Shown: positions 43,510 to 52,548 of the stretch, piece by piece
Layout of the letters: every line of letters starts with the position of its first letter
Numbering within the stretch: position 1 is the first letter of the stretch
Source of the DNA: CAISCU01 sp051861545
GTDB lineage: Bacteria > Bacteroidota > Bacteroidia > UKL13-3
NCBI GenBank assembly: GCA_051861545.1
Contig: JBIMKP010000009.1
Span: 52,637 to 116,636 of the forward strand
DNA length: 64,000 nucleotides
Direction: 5' to 3'
Notes under the pieces: generated by a model
What the model was told of the DNA's origin: nothing
Database searches by the model: none
The model's input: the letters and a program-made list of their open reading frames with translations, nothing else
Position numbers and translations under genes: made by a program

Positions 43510-44475
43510 AAAATATTCAATTCAAAATTAAACAATTTTGAGGAATTGTGTTTGCAAGCTTTTAGTTACCAATTCCAATCAAATAAAGTTTACAATCAGT
43601 TTTGCAGATTGCTTGGCATAAACGAAGCAAACAGCATTACAGATATACAAAAAATACCACATATTCCTGTTGAATTATTTAAAACCTTAACAATCAAATC
43701 AGGAGAATTTGAATCTCAAAAAATATTTGAAAGCAGCGGTACAACAGGCATGTTAAACAGTAAACACCATGTTGCTGATTTAAGTTTGTATAAAGAGAGT
43801 TTTTCTTCATGTTTTAAACAATTCTTTGGTGATATTGAATCGTATTGCTTTTTAGGATTACTTCCCTCCTACCTCGAAAAAAATAATTCTTCCTTGGTAT
43901 TCATGGTTCAACAATTAATGGCTATTTCAGGAAAACCCCAAAATGGCTTCTTTTTATTTGAACACGATGTTTTATTTGAAAGAATTCAATCTCTTGAAAA
44001 AAATAAACAGCCCTATATTTTATTTGGTGTGAGCTTCGCACTACTGGATTTCGCTGAAAAATTTCAATTCAAAATGGAATATGGTCGTGTTATTGAAACA
44101 GGTGGAATGAAAGGCAGAAAAAAAGAAATTACTAAGGATGAACTCTTATATTCCTTGTCGAGTAGTTTTGGAACCAATAAAATTTCATCAGAATACGGCA
44201 TGAGTGAATTGTTGAGTCAAGCTTATTCTTTTGAAAACGGACAATACCAGTCACCGGCTTGGATGAAAATTCAAACCACCGAAATTAACGACCCAGGAAA
44301 ATTTTGTAAAACAGGCAAAACGGGAATCATACAAATTATTGATTTAGCAAATATTCATACCTGTTGCTTCATTAAAACAAGTGATTTAGGAATTGTTCAT
44401 GAAGATGGAAAATTTGAGGTTTTAGGAAGATTGGACCACAGTGATATGAGAGGATGTAGCTTACTAATTAGCTAA
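43480..44475 (+). CDS. LuxE-like acyl-protein synthetase/acyl-activating enzyme
   Basis: This 331-residue protein of the LuxE/acyl-protein synthetase family belongs to the ANL adenylate-forming group. The P-loop-like signature is FESSGTTGMLNSKHHV; later motifs are VIETGGMKGRKKEIT, SSEYGMSELLSQAYS and the C-terminal FIKTSDLGIVHEDGKFEVLGRLDHSDMRG, all expected of the fold. LuxE activates fatty acids with ATP and passes them to a partner; LuxC and LuxD genes are not in the window, so the partner and role are unknown. The start ATG lies inside the 5' end of the divergent lipoprotein gene. Confidence 0.82.
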   Translation: MSEIPNNWSHKIFNSKLNNFEELCLQAFSYQFQSNKVYNQFCRLLGINEANSITDIQKIPHIPVELFKTLTIKSGEFESQKIFESSGTTGMLNSKHHVADLSLYKESFSSCFKQFFGDIESYCFLGLLPSYLEKNNSSLVFMVQQLMAISGKPQNGFFLFEHDVLFERIQSLEKNKQPYILFGVSFALLDFAEKFQFKMEYGRVIETGGMKGRKKEITKDELLYSLSSSFGTNKISSEYGMSELLSQAYSFENGQYQSPAWMKIQTTEINDPGKFCKTGKTGIIQIIDLANIHTCCFIKTSDLGIVHEDGKFEVLGRLDHSDMRGCSLLIS

Positions 44476-44537
44476 GTACTTGTATATAAACCTTTTGAAT
44501 TGGCACAACTTATCAATTCTTTTTTCTTATTTTTTTC

Positions 44538-44545
44538 TAAGTTTG
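44538..44545 (+). promoter_or_regulatory. possible -7 element of aspA
   Basis: TAAGTTTG fits TAnnTTTG and lies 25 bases before the aspA ATG. No clear TTG is found 19-21 bases upstream, where the sequence is a T-rich run. Confidence 0.35.
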
Positions 44546-44570
44546 GACACCAAACCAAACCAATAAAAAC

Positions 44571-45989
44571 ATGAGTAATGCCACACGCAGAGAACACGAT
44601 TTTCTCGGCGAACTTGATATACCAAATGAACTTTATTATGGTATCCAAACATTCAGAGCTAAAGAGAATTTTAATATCACAGGAATTCCCATTTCAAAAG
44701 AACCGCATTTTATAAAAGCATTAGGTTATGTAAAAAAAGCTGCAGCTTTAGCCAATAGAGATTGCGGTGTTTTAGATGCAAAAGTTACCGAAGCCATTTG
44801 TTATGGAAGTGATGAAATTATTTCAGGAAAATATAACCATCAATTTGTTTCTGATTTAATTCAAGGAGGTGCTGGAACCTCTTGCAACATGAATGCCAAT
44901 GAGGTTATTGCAAATATTGGATTAGAATATTTAGGTTATAAAAAAGGTGATTACGAACATGTACATCCTAATAACCATGTAAATTGTTCTCAATCTACAA
45001 ATGATGCCTACCCTACTGCATTTAGAATTGCTTTGTATTTTAAAATGAATGAATTCATTGAAAAATTAGAGTTATTGCAAAAAGCACTTTGGACAAAAGG
45101 TATTGAATTTGATAAGGTTTTAAAGATGGGTAGAACCCAATTGCAAGATGCAGTTCCAATGACATTAGGACAAGAATTCAGAGCATTTAGCACAACAGTT
45201 GGGGAAGATATTTCGAGATTAAAAGAATCACAAAGTTTAATACTCGAAGTAAATATGGGAGCCACAGCTATTGGTACAAGAGTAAATGCACCCGATGGTT
45301 ATGCTGAATTATGTGTTGAATATTTAGCTAAAGAATGTGGAATTCCAGTAACATTAGCACCCGATTTAATTGAAGCAACTGGTGATACTGGAGCTTATGT
45401 TCAAATTATGGGTACATTAAAAAGAAATGCCATCAAGCTTTCTAAAATGTGTAATGATTTAAGGTTATTAAGCTCGGGACCAAGAACAGGATTTAACGAA
45501 ATTAATTTACCACCGCGTCAACCAGGTTCATCTATCATGCCAGGCAAGGTAAATCCTGTAATACCAGAAGTAGTAAACCAAACTTGTTTTTATGTAATTG
45601 GTCAAGATTTAACTGTAACAATGGCAGCAGAAGCCGGACAATTACAATTAAATGTAATGGAACCAGTTATTGCATTTGCGATGTTCACCTCTTTAGAATA
45701 CTTGGGAAATGCTATAGTTACATTAATTGATAAATGTATTGTTGGCATTACAGCCAATCCTGAAAGGGCGAGAGAAATGGTAATGAATAGTATAGGAATT
45801 GTAACCCAATTGAATCCGATTCTTGGTTATGAAGAAAGTGCTAGTATTGCTGGTGAAGCTTTACAAACAGGAAAAAGTGTACATCAAATTGTGGTTGATG
45901 AAAGGAAACTTATTTCACAGGCATTATGGGAAGAAGTATTTTCTATAGAGAATTTAATCAATCCGAAGTTTATTAATAAGAAAGATTAG
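44571..45989 (+). CDS. aspA: aspartate ammonia-lyase
   Basis: This enzyme reversibly converts aspartate to fumarate and ammonia. It is a member of the fumarase/aspartase superfamily, 472 residues. The N-terminal REHDFLGELDIPNELYYGIQTFRA is characteristic of aspartase rather than fumarase. The catalytic loop signature GSSIMPGKVNPVIPE lies near residue 317, and the block NDAYPTAFRIA and the TxLQDAVPMTLGQEF segment are present. It is flanked by its own terminator. Confidence 0.95.
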   Translation: MSNATRREHDFLGELDIPNELYYGIQTFRAKENFNITGIPISKEPHFIKALGYVKKAAALANRDCGVLDAKVTEAICYGSDEIISGKYNHQFVSDLIQGGAGTSCNMNANEVIANIGLEYLGYKKGDYEHVHPNNHVNCSQSTNDAYPTAFRIALYFKMNEFIEKLELLQKALWTKGIEFDKVLKMGRTQLQDAVPMTLGQEFRAFSTTVGEDISRLKESQSLILEVNMGATAIGTRVNAPDGYAELCVEYLAKECGIPVTLAPDLIEATGDTGAYVQIMGTLKRNAIKLSKMCNDLRLLSSGPRTGFNEINLPPRQPGSSIMPGKVNPVIPEVVNQTCFYVIGQDLTVTMAAEAGQLQLNVMEPVIAFAMFTSLEYLGNAIVTLIDKCIVGITANPERAREMVMNSIGIVTQLNPILGYEESASIAGEALQTGKSVHQIVVDERKLISQALWEEVFSIENLINPKFINKKD

Positions 45990-45999
45990 TTAAAAATAG

Positions 46000-46036
46000 A
46001 TACAAAAAAAGGCTCTAATAGAGCCTTTTTTTGTAT
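46000..46036. terminator. bidirectional terminator, 16-bp stem
   Basis: Perfect arms (46000-46015 and 46021-46036) around taata, with A/T-rich ends. It separates aspA from the convergent plug-like gene. Confidence 0.93.
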
Positions 46037-46075
46037 AGTAAAAATGAATTTGATTAAATAATAAAAAATTAATCC

Positions 46076-46444
46076 TTAAAAACTATATCCAGCAATACCT
46101 AACGCACCAGAGCGAACTCTTACACCATCAACAAAATAAGCAGTACCGCCTTCAGCACCACGAATAATTGGAGTACCGCCATTCATGCAATCCACACCTA
46201 ATGTTAAACCAGCAATTTTATTGATACTTCTAAGAGGCATTGCACTTAATTGGTTTCGTTCATAAACAGAACCAACAGTTCCAAACAAACGAATCATTTG
46301 TTTTGGAGGAGTAAAAACAACCATTGGAGGTTCATTCACAGAATTAGATACATCTGTATTTAAATAAACTTGATGGTCAGATGAAGACTGCGCCCAGCCG
46401 CTTATCCCAAGAAACAAGGCGATTATAAAAAAGAGGGCTTTCAT
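46076..46444 (-). CDS. secreted plug-only TonB-receptor-like protein
   Basis: This 122-residue protein has a signal peptide (MKALFFIIALFLGISGWAQ). The C-terminal half resembles a TonB-dependent receptor plug: SAMPLRSINKIAGLTLGV ... GGTPIIRGAEGGTAYFVDGVRVR. It lacks any beta-barrel; the gene stops at GYSF, with a terminator 40 bases later, so it is not an obvious truncation by frameshift. It may be a stand-alone plug-like domain with a binding role, or a relic of a receptor gene. Confidence 0.75.
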   Translation of the reverse strand: MKALFFIIALFLGISGWAQSSSDHQVYLNTDVSNSVNEPPMVVFTPPKQMIRLFGTVGSVYERNQLSAMPLRSINKIAGLTLGVDCMNGGTPIIRGAEGGTAYFVDGVRVRSGALGIAGYSF

Positions 46445-46592
46445 AATATAAATTTAAGGTAATTAGTTGAGACTGTCAACTTGTTTTATTGTTAAAAATT
46501 ATTCAACTTGCATATTCTTAAATTTTCACTAATTGCAATTGCAACTATTGAAAGCAATAAAGCGTCTTAACAAAACATCTAAATAAACCAAA

Positions 46593-48659
46593 ATGAAAAA
46601 AACACTACTTAGTTTGATGGCCCTAGTGGCTGGAGTAGGTTGCACATTTGCACAAGGTTATTACCACCTAAAGCAAACTGGCACATCAGCTCCTTATTCA
46701 AGTTTAGTTACACCTAACACCGTTGTTGTAGCCCAAGGTTCTAACAATGTATTATCTACTGCACAAAATCTTCCATTCGCTTGGAATTTTTATGGCAAAG
46801 CCGTTACAGCTTATAAAGTAAGTGATAATGGTTATATTACTTTTAACACCACTACACAAAATAGTGTTGGTGCGAATGTATCAATTCCTGATGCTGCTGC
46901 ACCATTAAATGCTATTTATGCATTTTGGGATGAATTAGAATTAAAAGCAATTTCTGGAAGTGGAGTAAGAACTGAAGCAAGAACTTTTACTTATGGTACT
47001 GCACCTAGTAGAGTTCACGTAATTCAATGGTTCACAGCTTCTAAAACTGGAACAGCTGCTGGAACTGCAAATTATATTTATTTCGCAATTCGTTTGTACG
47101 AAGGAGCTGGATTTGACATCGTTTATAACGACGCAGCACCTTCAATCACTGGCTTATCAGGAACTATTGGATGTCAAAATGAAGATGGTTCAGTAGCTAC
47201 TATGGTTGCTGGTCCTTCAGCTGATTTCCCTAACAAATTAGGTGGTCAAGAAAATGCTACTGATAAAGTTTATAGCTTCATGTTCGGAACTCAATCTCCT
47301 AATGATGCAGTTTTAGCTACAGTTGAATTACCTAAATTCGCTGCAAAAAATAGTTCAGTTGTTTTAAAAGGAAAAATCATGAACTATGGCGCTCAAGAAT
47401 TAACTTCATTCAAAATTAACTACAGTGTTAATAATGGTGCTACAAAAACAATGAATATTACAGGTGTAGGTGTTGAAGCAAGTGGTGGTTCTTTTGATTA
47501 TACTCACAATGCAGCTTACACTCCATCAACTTCAGGAAGTGATGCAATCAGAATTTGGGTTTCAGAACCTAATGGTGGTGTTGATGGTAACGAAGCAAAC
47601 AATGAATTAAATAGAACTTTATTGGTTGTTGATAAAACTATGCCAAGAAGAGCTTTACATGAAGTTTTCACTTCATCTACTTGTCCTCCTTGTAAACCAG
47701 GTAATGAGCAATTAACAGCAGTATTAAACGAAAAAGTTGGTAAATGGGCTGTAATTAAATATCAGTATTATTTCCCTGGTACTGGTGATCCATATTTCAC
47801 TCCAGAAGCTTTAAACAGAGCTACTTATTATGGTGGTGTTAGCGCAGTTCCTAATATGTATGTTGATGGTGGTTGGAATGATAATCCAAATGGTTTCGAC
47901 GAAGAAATTTTTGATCAATTCCAGACTATTCCTTCTTTATTAGAAATGTCGAGCTCATTAACTGTAACTGGAAACAAAGCTGATGTTGCAGTAACAGTTA
48001 CTCCAGTTGCTGATATGCCAACTGGAAATTACAGATTACGTGTTGCTTTAGTTGAAAGAGAAACAGCTTTAAACATCAAAAACAATGGAGAAACAAGTTT
48101 TCAGTTCGTAATGAAGAAAATGTTACCAACTGAAGCTGGTCAAGTATTTACTTTCCCTGCAAAAGATGCTCCTAAAACTGTAAACTTATCCTATACTTTC
48201 CCTGGTTCATTCAAATTAGCTCCAAGTGCAAGAACTACAAGCACAATTTCTCCTTCAGGTGCTGGTTATGCTGGTATTAATGTAGCTACAGAACATAGCG
48301 TTGAAGAATTTTATGATTTAGCAGTAGTTGCTTTCATCCAAAATGATGATACTAAAGAAATTCTTCAATCTAGCTGGACAGTTCAAGATTGGGCTATCGG
48401 TATGAAAGAAAATGTTAAAAATGCTAACGATTTCTCTGTTTATCCAAATCCTGCTAACAATGCTATCACTATTGAGTGGAATGGTAACAAAGATGCTAGC
48501 TTCCGTATCTTGGATTTAAATGGTAAAGAAGTTATGAGCAACAACGAATTGAGCATCAATTCTCAAATCAATGTTGAAGGTTTAAACAGCGGTTTATATT
48601 TCATTGAAATGGTAGATGCTGGTAAAACTATCACCAAAAAAATCAATATCATTCGTTAA
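46593..48659 (+). CDS. Omp28-like secreted protein with T9SS sorting domain
   Basis: This 688-residue exported protein has a signal peptide (ending CTFAQ). The N-terminal ~200 residues are a beta-sandwich-like domain (YKVSDNGYITFNTTT), followed by CARDB-like beta repeats. An Omp28/thioredoxin-like domain then carries STCPPCKPG (CPPC near residue 363), continuing to SAVPNMYVDGG. A T9SS type A domain ends the protein (DFSVYPNPANNAITI ... LNSGLYFIEMVDAG). The CPPC motif suggests a disulphide/thiol role outside the cell, not proven. Its codon use is more optimised than average here, as for an abundant surface protein. Confidence 0.88.
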   Translation: MKKTLLSLMALVAGVGCTFAQGYYHLKQTGTSAPYSSLVTPNTVVVAQGSNNVLSTAQNLPFAWNFYGKAVTAYKVSDNGYITFNTTTQNSVGANVSIPDAAAPLNAIYAFWDELELKAISGSGVRTEARTFTYGTAPSRVHVIQWFTASKTGTAAGTANYIYFAIRLYEGAGFDIVYNDAAPSITGLSGTIGCQNEDGSVATMVAGPSADFPNKLGGQENATDKVYSFMFGTQSPNDAVLATVELPKFAAKNSSVVLKGKIMNYGAQELTSFKINYSVNNGATKTMNITGVGVEASGGSFDYTHNAAYTPSTSGSDAIRIWVSEPNGGVDGNEANNELNRTLLVVDKTMPRRALHEVFTSSTCPPCKPGNEQLTAVLNEKVGKWAVIKYQYYFPGTGDPYFTPEALNRATYYGGVSAVPNMYVDGGWNDNPNGFDEEIFDQFQTIPSLLEMSSSLTVTGNKADVAVTVTPVADMPTGNYRLRVALVERETALNIKNNGETSFQFVMKKMLPTEAGQVFTFPAKDAPKTVNLSYTFPGSFKLAPSARTTSTISPSGAGYAGINVATEHSVEEFYDLAVVAFIQNDDTKEILQSSWTVQDWAIGMKENVKNANDFSVYPNPANNAITIEWNGNKDASFRILDLNGKEVMSNNELSINSQINVEGLNSGLYFIEMVDAGKTITKKINIIR

Positions 48660-48675
48660 TCGAATTTGATACTTT

Positions 48676-48711
48676 AAAAAAGGCTATATCCGAACGGGTA
48701 TAGCCTTTTTT
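48676..48711 (+). terminator. rho-independent terminator
   Basis: A 16-bp stem (aaaaaaggctatatcc with the gggtatagcctttttt side; one G-T pair), gaac loop and T run follow the Omp28-like gene by 16 bases. Confidence 0.9.
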
Positions 48712-48724
48712 GTTTAATAAGACT

Positions 48725-48868
48725 ATGAGATTTCTAATCAATTTTATTAAAGATTATATAAACGACTTATCTGAATCAGGTGATTATTATGAGAGTTTAT
48801 ATGGAATCTTGTTTCTGATAATTCCTGTGCTATTTCTAATGATTTTAGGAATTCTCTTTTTTGCATAA
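48725..48868 (+). CDS. possible small single-TM protein, 47 residues
   Basis: An ATG-to-TAA frame encodes MRFLINFIKDYINDLSESGD, then a C-terminal transmembrane helix (YGILFLIIPVLFLMILGILF). It is bounded by terminators on both sides (48676-48711 and 48871-48900), which supports an independent short transcript. The composition, with an amphipathic head and hydrophobic tail, fits a small membrane protein. No family is recognised. Confidence 0.5.
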   Translation: MRFLINFIKDYINDLSESGDYYESLYGILFLIIPVLFLMILGILFFA

Positions 48869-48870
48869 AA

Positions 48871-48900
48871 AAACCTGCTTCCAATATCGAAAGCAGGTTC
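48871..48900. terminator. bidirectional terminator
   Basis: aaacctgctt and aagcaggttc form a 9-bp GC-containing stem with a 10-base loop, with A run before. It lies between the small TM gene and the convergent lpd. Confidence 0.75.
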
Positions 48901-48919
48901 TTCATTGTATTCTTTTCAA

Positions 48920-50314
48920 TTACATATGCAAAGCTCTATTTGCTGTTGCAGCCAATGCTGCTTCTTTCACAGCTTCTGCGTAGGTTGGATGCGCGTGACT
49001 CATTCTTGAGATATCTTCTGCACTTGCTCTGAATTCCATAGCAACCACGGCTTCTGCAATTAAATCTGCCACACGTGGACCAATCATATGAACGCCCAAA
49101 ACTTCATCAGTAGCTTCATCAGCCAAAATTTTCACAAATCCATCAATATCCATACTTGCTCTGGCTCTACCTAATGCTCTCATAGGGAATGAACCTGATT
49201 TGTATTTTACTCCTGCTTTTTTCAATTCTTCTTCTGTTTTTCCAACACCTGCAACTTCTGGCCAAGTATAAACAACTCCCGGAATCAAATTATAATTGAT
49301 ATGTGGTTTTTGACCAGCAATGGTTTCAGCTACAAATACACCTTCTTCTTCTGCTTTGTGCGCTAACATTGCACCTTTTACTACATCACCAATAGCATAA
49401 ATACCGGCTACATTGGTTTCCAAATGTGCATTGGTTTCTATTCTGCCTCTTTCATCTGCTTTTACACCAGCATTTTCCAAACCAAGTCCTTGTGTATAAG
49501 GTTTACGTCCAACACTTACCAAGCAATAATCAGCTTTAAAAACAACTTCTTCTCCTTTGTCATTATCAGCTTTTACTTCAACTTCACTACCTGTATTAAC
49601 CGCAGATTTAACTTTGTGACTAAAGAAAAATTCAAATCCCTGTTTTCTTAAAACCCTTTGTAACTCTTTACCTAAAGCGGCATCCATTGTAGGAATAATG
49701 CTGTTTGTATATTCAATTACAGATACTTTAGAGCCTAAACGAGAATACACTGAACCCAATTCCAATCCAATTACACCACCACCAATAATCACCATGCTTT
49801 TAGGCACTTCAATCATTTTTAATGCTTCTGTTGATGTAATAACACGCTTCTTATCAACTTCAATTCCTGGTAATGTTGCAGGTTTTGAACCAGTTGCAAT
49901 AATTACCTTATCAGTTTCAATTTGTTCTTCCTTTTCACCAGAAATCTTAATGGTATTTTTATTGACGAAAGAACCTAATCCGCGATAAACATCAATTTTA
50001 TTCTTTTTCATCAAGAATTCAATTCCATCACAGGTTTGCTTTACTACACCATTTTTTCTTTCAATCATTTGAGCAAGATTTACTTGAACATCTTTTACAT
50101 CAACACCGTGAGTTTTGAAATTATGAACGGCATTGTGATAGTGTTCAGAACTATCTAATAGTGCTTTTGAAGGAATACAACCAACATTCAAACAAGTACC
50201 ACCTAAAGTTGAGTACTTTTCGATTAATGCTGTTTTGAAACCAAGTTGAGCAAGTCGGATAGCAGCTACATAACCACCAGGACCTGAACCAATAACTGTT
50301 ACATCGTATTTCAT
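48920..50314 (-). CDS. lpdA: dihydrolipoyl dehydrogenase (second)
   Basis: This is the E3 flavoprotein, 464 residues from the ATG at 50314 (a longer frame to 50383 is rejected as an atypical leader). FAD-binding GSGPGG lies at residues 9-14, the redox pair is Cys41/Cys46 in GGTCLNVGCIPSK, the NAD fold is IIGGGVIGLELGSVYSRLG, and the catalytic His/Glu sits in HAHPTYAEAV. The gene is close to the 2-oxoglutarate dehydrogenase E2 at 51168-52385, so this copy most likely serves that complex. It differs clearly from the lpd at 8607 (for example YSTLGGTC versus KSELGGVC). Confidence 0.95.
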   Translation of the reverse strand: MKYDVTVIGSGPGGYVAAIRLAQLGFKTALIEKYSTLGGTCLNVGCIPSKALLDSSEHYHNAVHNFKTHGVDVKDVQVNLAQMIERKNGVVKQTCDGIEFLMKKNKIDVYRGLGSFVNKNTIKISGEKEEQIETDKVIIATGSKPATLPGIEVDKKRVITSTEALKMIEVPKSMVIIGGGVIGLELGSVYSRLGSKVSVIEYTNSIIPTMDAALGKELQRVLRKQGFEFFFSHKVKSAVNTGSEVEVKADNDKGEEVVFKADYCLVSVGRKPYTQGLGLENAGVKADERGRIETNAHLETNVAGIYAIGDVVKGAMLAHKAEEEGVFVAETIAGQKPHINYNLIPGVVYTWPEVAGVGKTEEELKKAGVKYKSGSFPMRALGRARASMDIDGFVKILADEATDEVLGVHMIGPRVADLIAEAVVAMEFRASAEDISRMSHAHPTYAEAVKEAALAATANRALHM

Positions 50315-50433
50315 GCTGAAAAAATTTCTGCAAAAGTAGTGTTTCAGAATTAGAAAATGCTTCGAAATACATGTAATTAGCAAGGTTTAGAAATAAAATA
50401 GGTAAAAATTTGTTTCTGTTTTAAACTTGTAAC

Positions 50434-51171
50434 ATGAACATTGGAATATCGGTAGTTATAATTGCTAGGAATGAATCAAAAAATATTCAAGCCTGTATTC
50501 ATTCTGCAAGAAGAATTAGCAAAGATATTTTGGTGATTGACAATGATAGCTCAGACGAAATGCCTAAATTGGTTATTGAATCTGGTGCTCGGTATTTTAA
50601 CAATGAATGGAAAGGATATTCAAACCAGAAAAACTTTGGAAATAGCCAAGCTCAAAACGACTGGATTTTTTCATTAGATGCTGATGAAAGAATAAGTGAA
50701 GAGTTAGCAAATGAAATCAATGAAATAAAAACAAAGTTAAAGGATGAAGTATATCTAGTAAACAGATTAAATCACCTTGGAGAAAAAGCCATTTACTTTG
50801 GGGAATGGAATCCAGATTGGCAGAAGCGCTTATTCAACAGAAAAACCAATCATTGGGATGAAAGCAAGGTTGTTCACGAAGAATTGCTTTTGAATGAAAA
50901 CCAATCAAGCAAAAAATTAAAAGCCAGGTTGCTACATTATACAACTCCCAATTCGGAGCACTACCGAAACAAAATGGAAATTTATGCAAAATTGCACAGG
51001 GAGAACCTAAAAAAACAAGGCAGAACTATTCCGTTTTATAAAGGAATGAGCTCTGCCCTATTTGGTTTTTTCCGAGAATATCTTTTGAAATTGGGATTCT
51101 TAGATGGAAAAGAAGGATTACAATTGGCAATACTTCATTTTAACTATACCAAGAATAAATACAAGAATTAA
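50434..51171 (+). CDS. family 2 glycosyltransferase
   Basis: This 245-residue GT2 glycosyltransferase of the WaaE/KdtX-like type probably adds glucose or heptose to lipopolysaccharide core. Motifs are SVVIIARNESKNI, LVIDNDSSDEM and the DXD triad Asp82-Ala-Asp84 in WIFSLDADERISE, then the C-terminal QKRLFNRKTNHWDESKVVHEEL. A short amphipathic C-terminus suggests membrane association. Its last four bases overlap the stop of the convergent sucB gene. Confidence 0.88.
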   Translation: MNIGISVVIIARNESKNIQACIHSARRISKDILVIDNDSSDEMPKLVIESGARYFNNEWKGYSNQKNFGNSQAQNDWIFSLDADERISEELANEINEIKTKLKDEVYLVNRLNHLGEKAIYFGEWNPDWQKRLFNRKTNHWDESKVVHEELLLNENQSSKKLKARLLHYTTPNSEHYRNKMEIYAKLHRENLKKQGRTIPFYKGMSSALFGFFREYLLKLGFLDGKEGLQLAILHFNYTKNKYKN

Positions 51172-52385
51172 AGTCCCAATACCATTTTATTTGGATCAGT
51201 ACCACCAGTTAATAATAGCGTTGGATTTTCTAAACATTGTTTCACCTTTACCAAGAAACCAACACTTTCTCTACCATCAATAATTCTGTGGTCGTAACTC
51301 AAAGCCACGTACATAATAGGTCTGATAACAATCTGGCCATCTTTCACAACCGCTCTTTCAACAATATTGTGCATTCCTAAAATAGCAGATTGAGGAGGAT
51401 TGATGATTGGCGTACTTAACATCGAACCAAACACACCACCATTTGTGATAGTAAAAGTTCCACCTGTCATTTCATCTAAACCTAATTTATTATCTCTAGC
51501 TCTACCAGCTAAACGTGCTACTTCTTTTTCAATATCAGCTAATCCTAAACTTTCAGCATTTCTAATAACAGGAACTACCAAACCTTTAGGAGCACTAACA
51601 GCAATAGAAATATCGCAATAATCATGGTAGATGATTTCCTCACCATCTAAATATGCATTAACAGCAGGGAAAGATTTAAGAGCAACGCATACGGCTTTGG
51701 TAAAAAAGCTCATGAAACCTAGATTTACTCCAAAATTTTCCTTAAACTGATTTTTGTATTGGTTGCGTAAATCCATGATTGGCTTCATATCCACTTCATT
51801 AAAAGTGGTTAACATAGCTGTTTCATTTTTAGCTGCAACCAAACGTTTACTTACAGTTTTTCTAAGAGAAGTCATTTTTTCTCTTCTATCGTTTCTTGTT
51901 TTTTCTTCGTTGGCAGTAACTTTTAATTCAGCAGATAAAGCATCTGATTTGGTAATTCTACCATCTTTTCCGCTACCTTTAATATCCTTCGTATCAATTC
52001 CTTTTTCAGCAAGAATTTTAGCAGCAGCAGGACTAGGCGTACCGCTAGCATAAGTTTCATTTTTAGTTTCAACTTTTGGAGCTTCTGCTTTTGGAGTCTC
52101 TTTAACTGGAGCAGCTTCAGGAGATTTTGCAGCAGATGCAGGCTTAGCAGCATCTGTATCAATTGAAGCAATAATATCACCAACAGCAATGGTATCACCC
52201 TCATTTGCTTTGGTAGTTAGAACACCAGCTTTTTCGGCATTCAACTCAAAAGTTGCCTTGTCTGATTCAAGTTCGCACAATAGTTCGTCCATTTCTACGT
52301 AATCACCCGTTTTTTTATTCCAACGAGCAACAGTTACTTCACTAATTGATTCTCCGACAGAAGGTACTTTTATTTCTAATGACAT
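51168..52385 (-). CDS. sucB: 2-oxoglutarate dehydrogenase E2 (dihydrolipoyllysine succinyltransferase)
   Basis: This 405-residue E2 core transfers the succinyl group to CoA in the TCA cycle. It has an N-terminal lipoyl domain with Lys43 in ESDKATFEL, an Ala/Pro/Lys-rich linker, a peripheral-subunit-binding domain (PSPAAAKILAEKGIDTKDIK), and a C-terminal catalytic domain with the DHRIIDG active site (His366, Asp370). The neighbouring lpd supplies E3; the E1 gene is not in this window. Convergent stop codons overlap with the GT2 gene in a 4-base TTAA. Confidence 0.95.
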   Translation of the reverse strand: MSLEIKVPSVGESISEVTVARWNKKTGDYVEMDELLCELESDKATFELNAEKAGVLTTKANEGDTIAVGDIIASIDTDAAKPASAAKSPEAAPVKETPKAEAPKVETKNETYASGTPSPAAAKILAEKGIDTKDIKGSGKDGRITKSDALSAELKVTANEEKTRNDRREKMTSLRKTVSKRLVAAKNETAMLTTFNEVDMKPIMDLRNQYKNQFKENFGVNLGFMSFFTKAVCVALKSFPAVNAYLDGEEIIYHDYCDISIAVSAPKGLVVPVIRNAESLGLADIEKEVARLAGRARDNKLGLDEMTGGTFTITNGGVFGSMLSTPIINPPQSAILGMHNIVERAVVKDGQIVIRPIMYVALSYDHRIIDGRESVGFLVKVKQCLENPTLLLTGGTDPNKMVLGL

Positions 52386-52501
52386 GATGATGGATTTAGG
52401 GATGCAAAAATAGGACTTTAAGACTGCTAAAAAAGATTTAGCAGGATTCTGAGTAAGGAAGTATAGAAATTTAACAGAAATTATTAGATGTTAGGCAAAA
52501 A

Positions 52502-52525
52502 AAAAGAGGCCCGAAGACCTCTTTT
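52502..52525 (-). terminator. probable terminator of the 52549 lipoprotein gene
   Basis: An 8-bp stem (aaaagagg/cctctttt) with an 8-base loop and flanking A/T runs follows the lipoprotein stop by ~25 bases and precedes sucB. Confidence 0.7.
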
Positions 52526-52548
52526 ATATAAAAAACCAATATTTAAAC

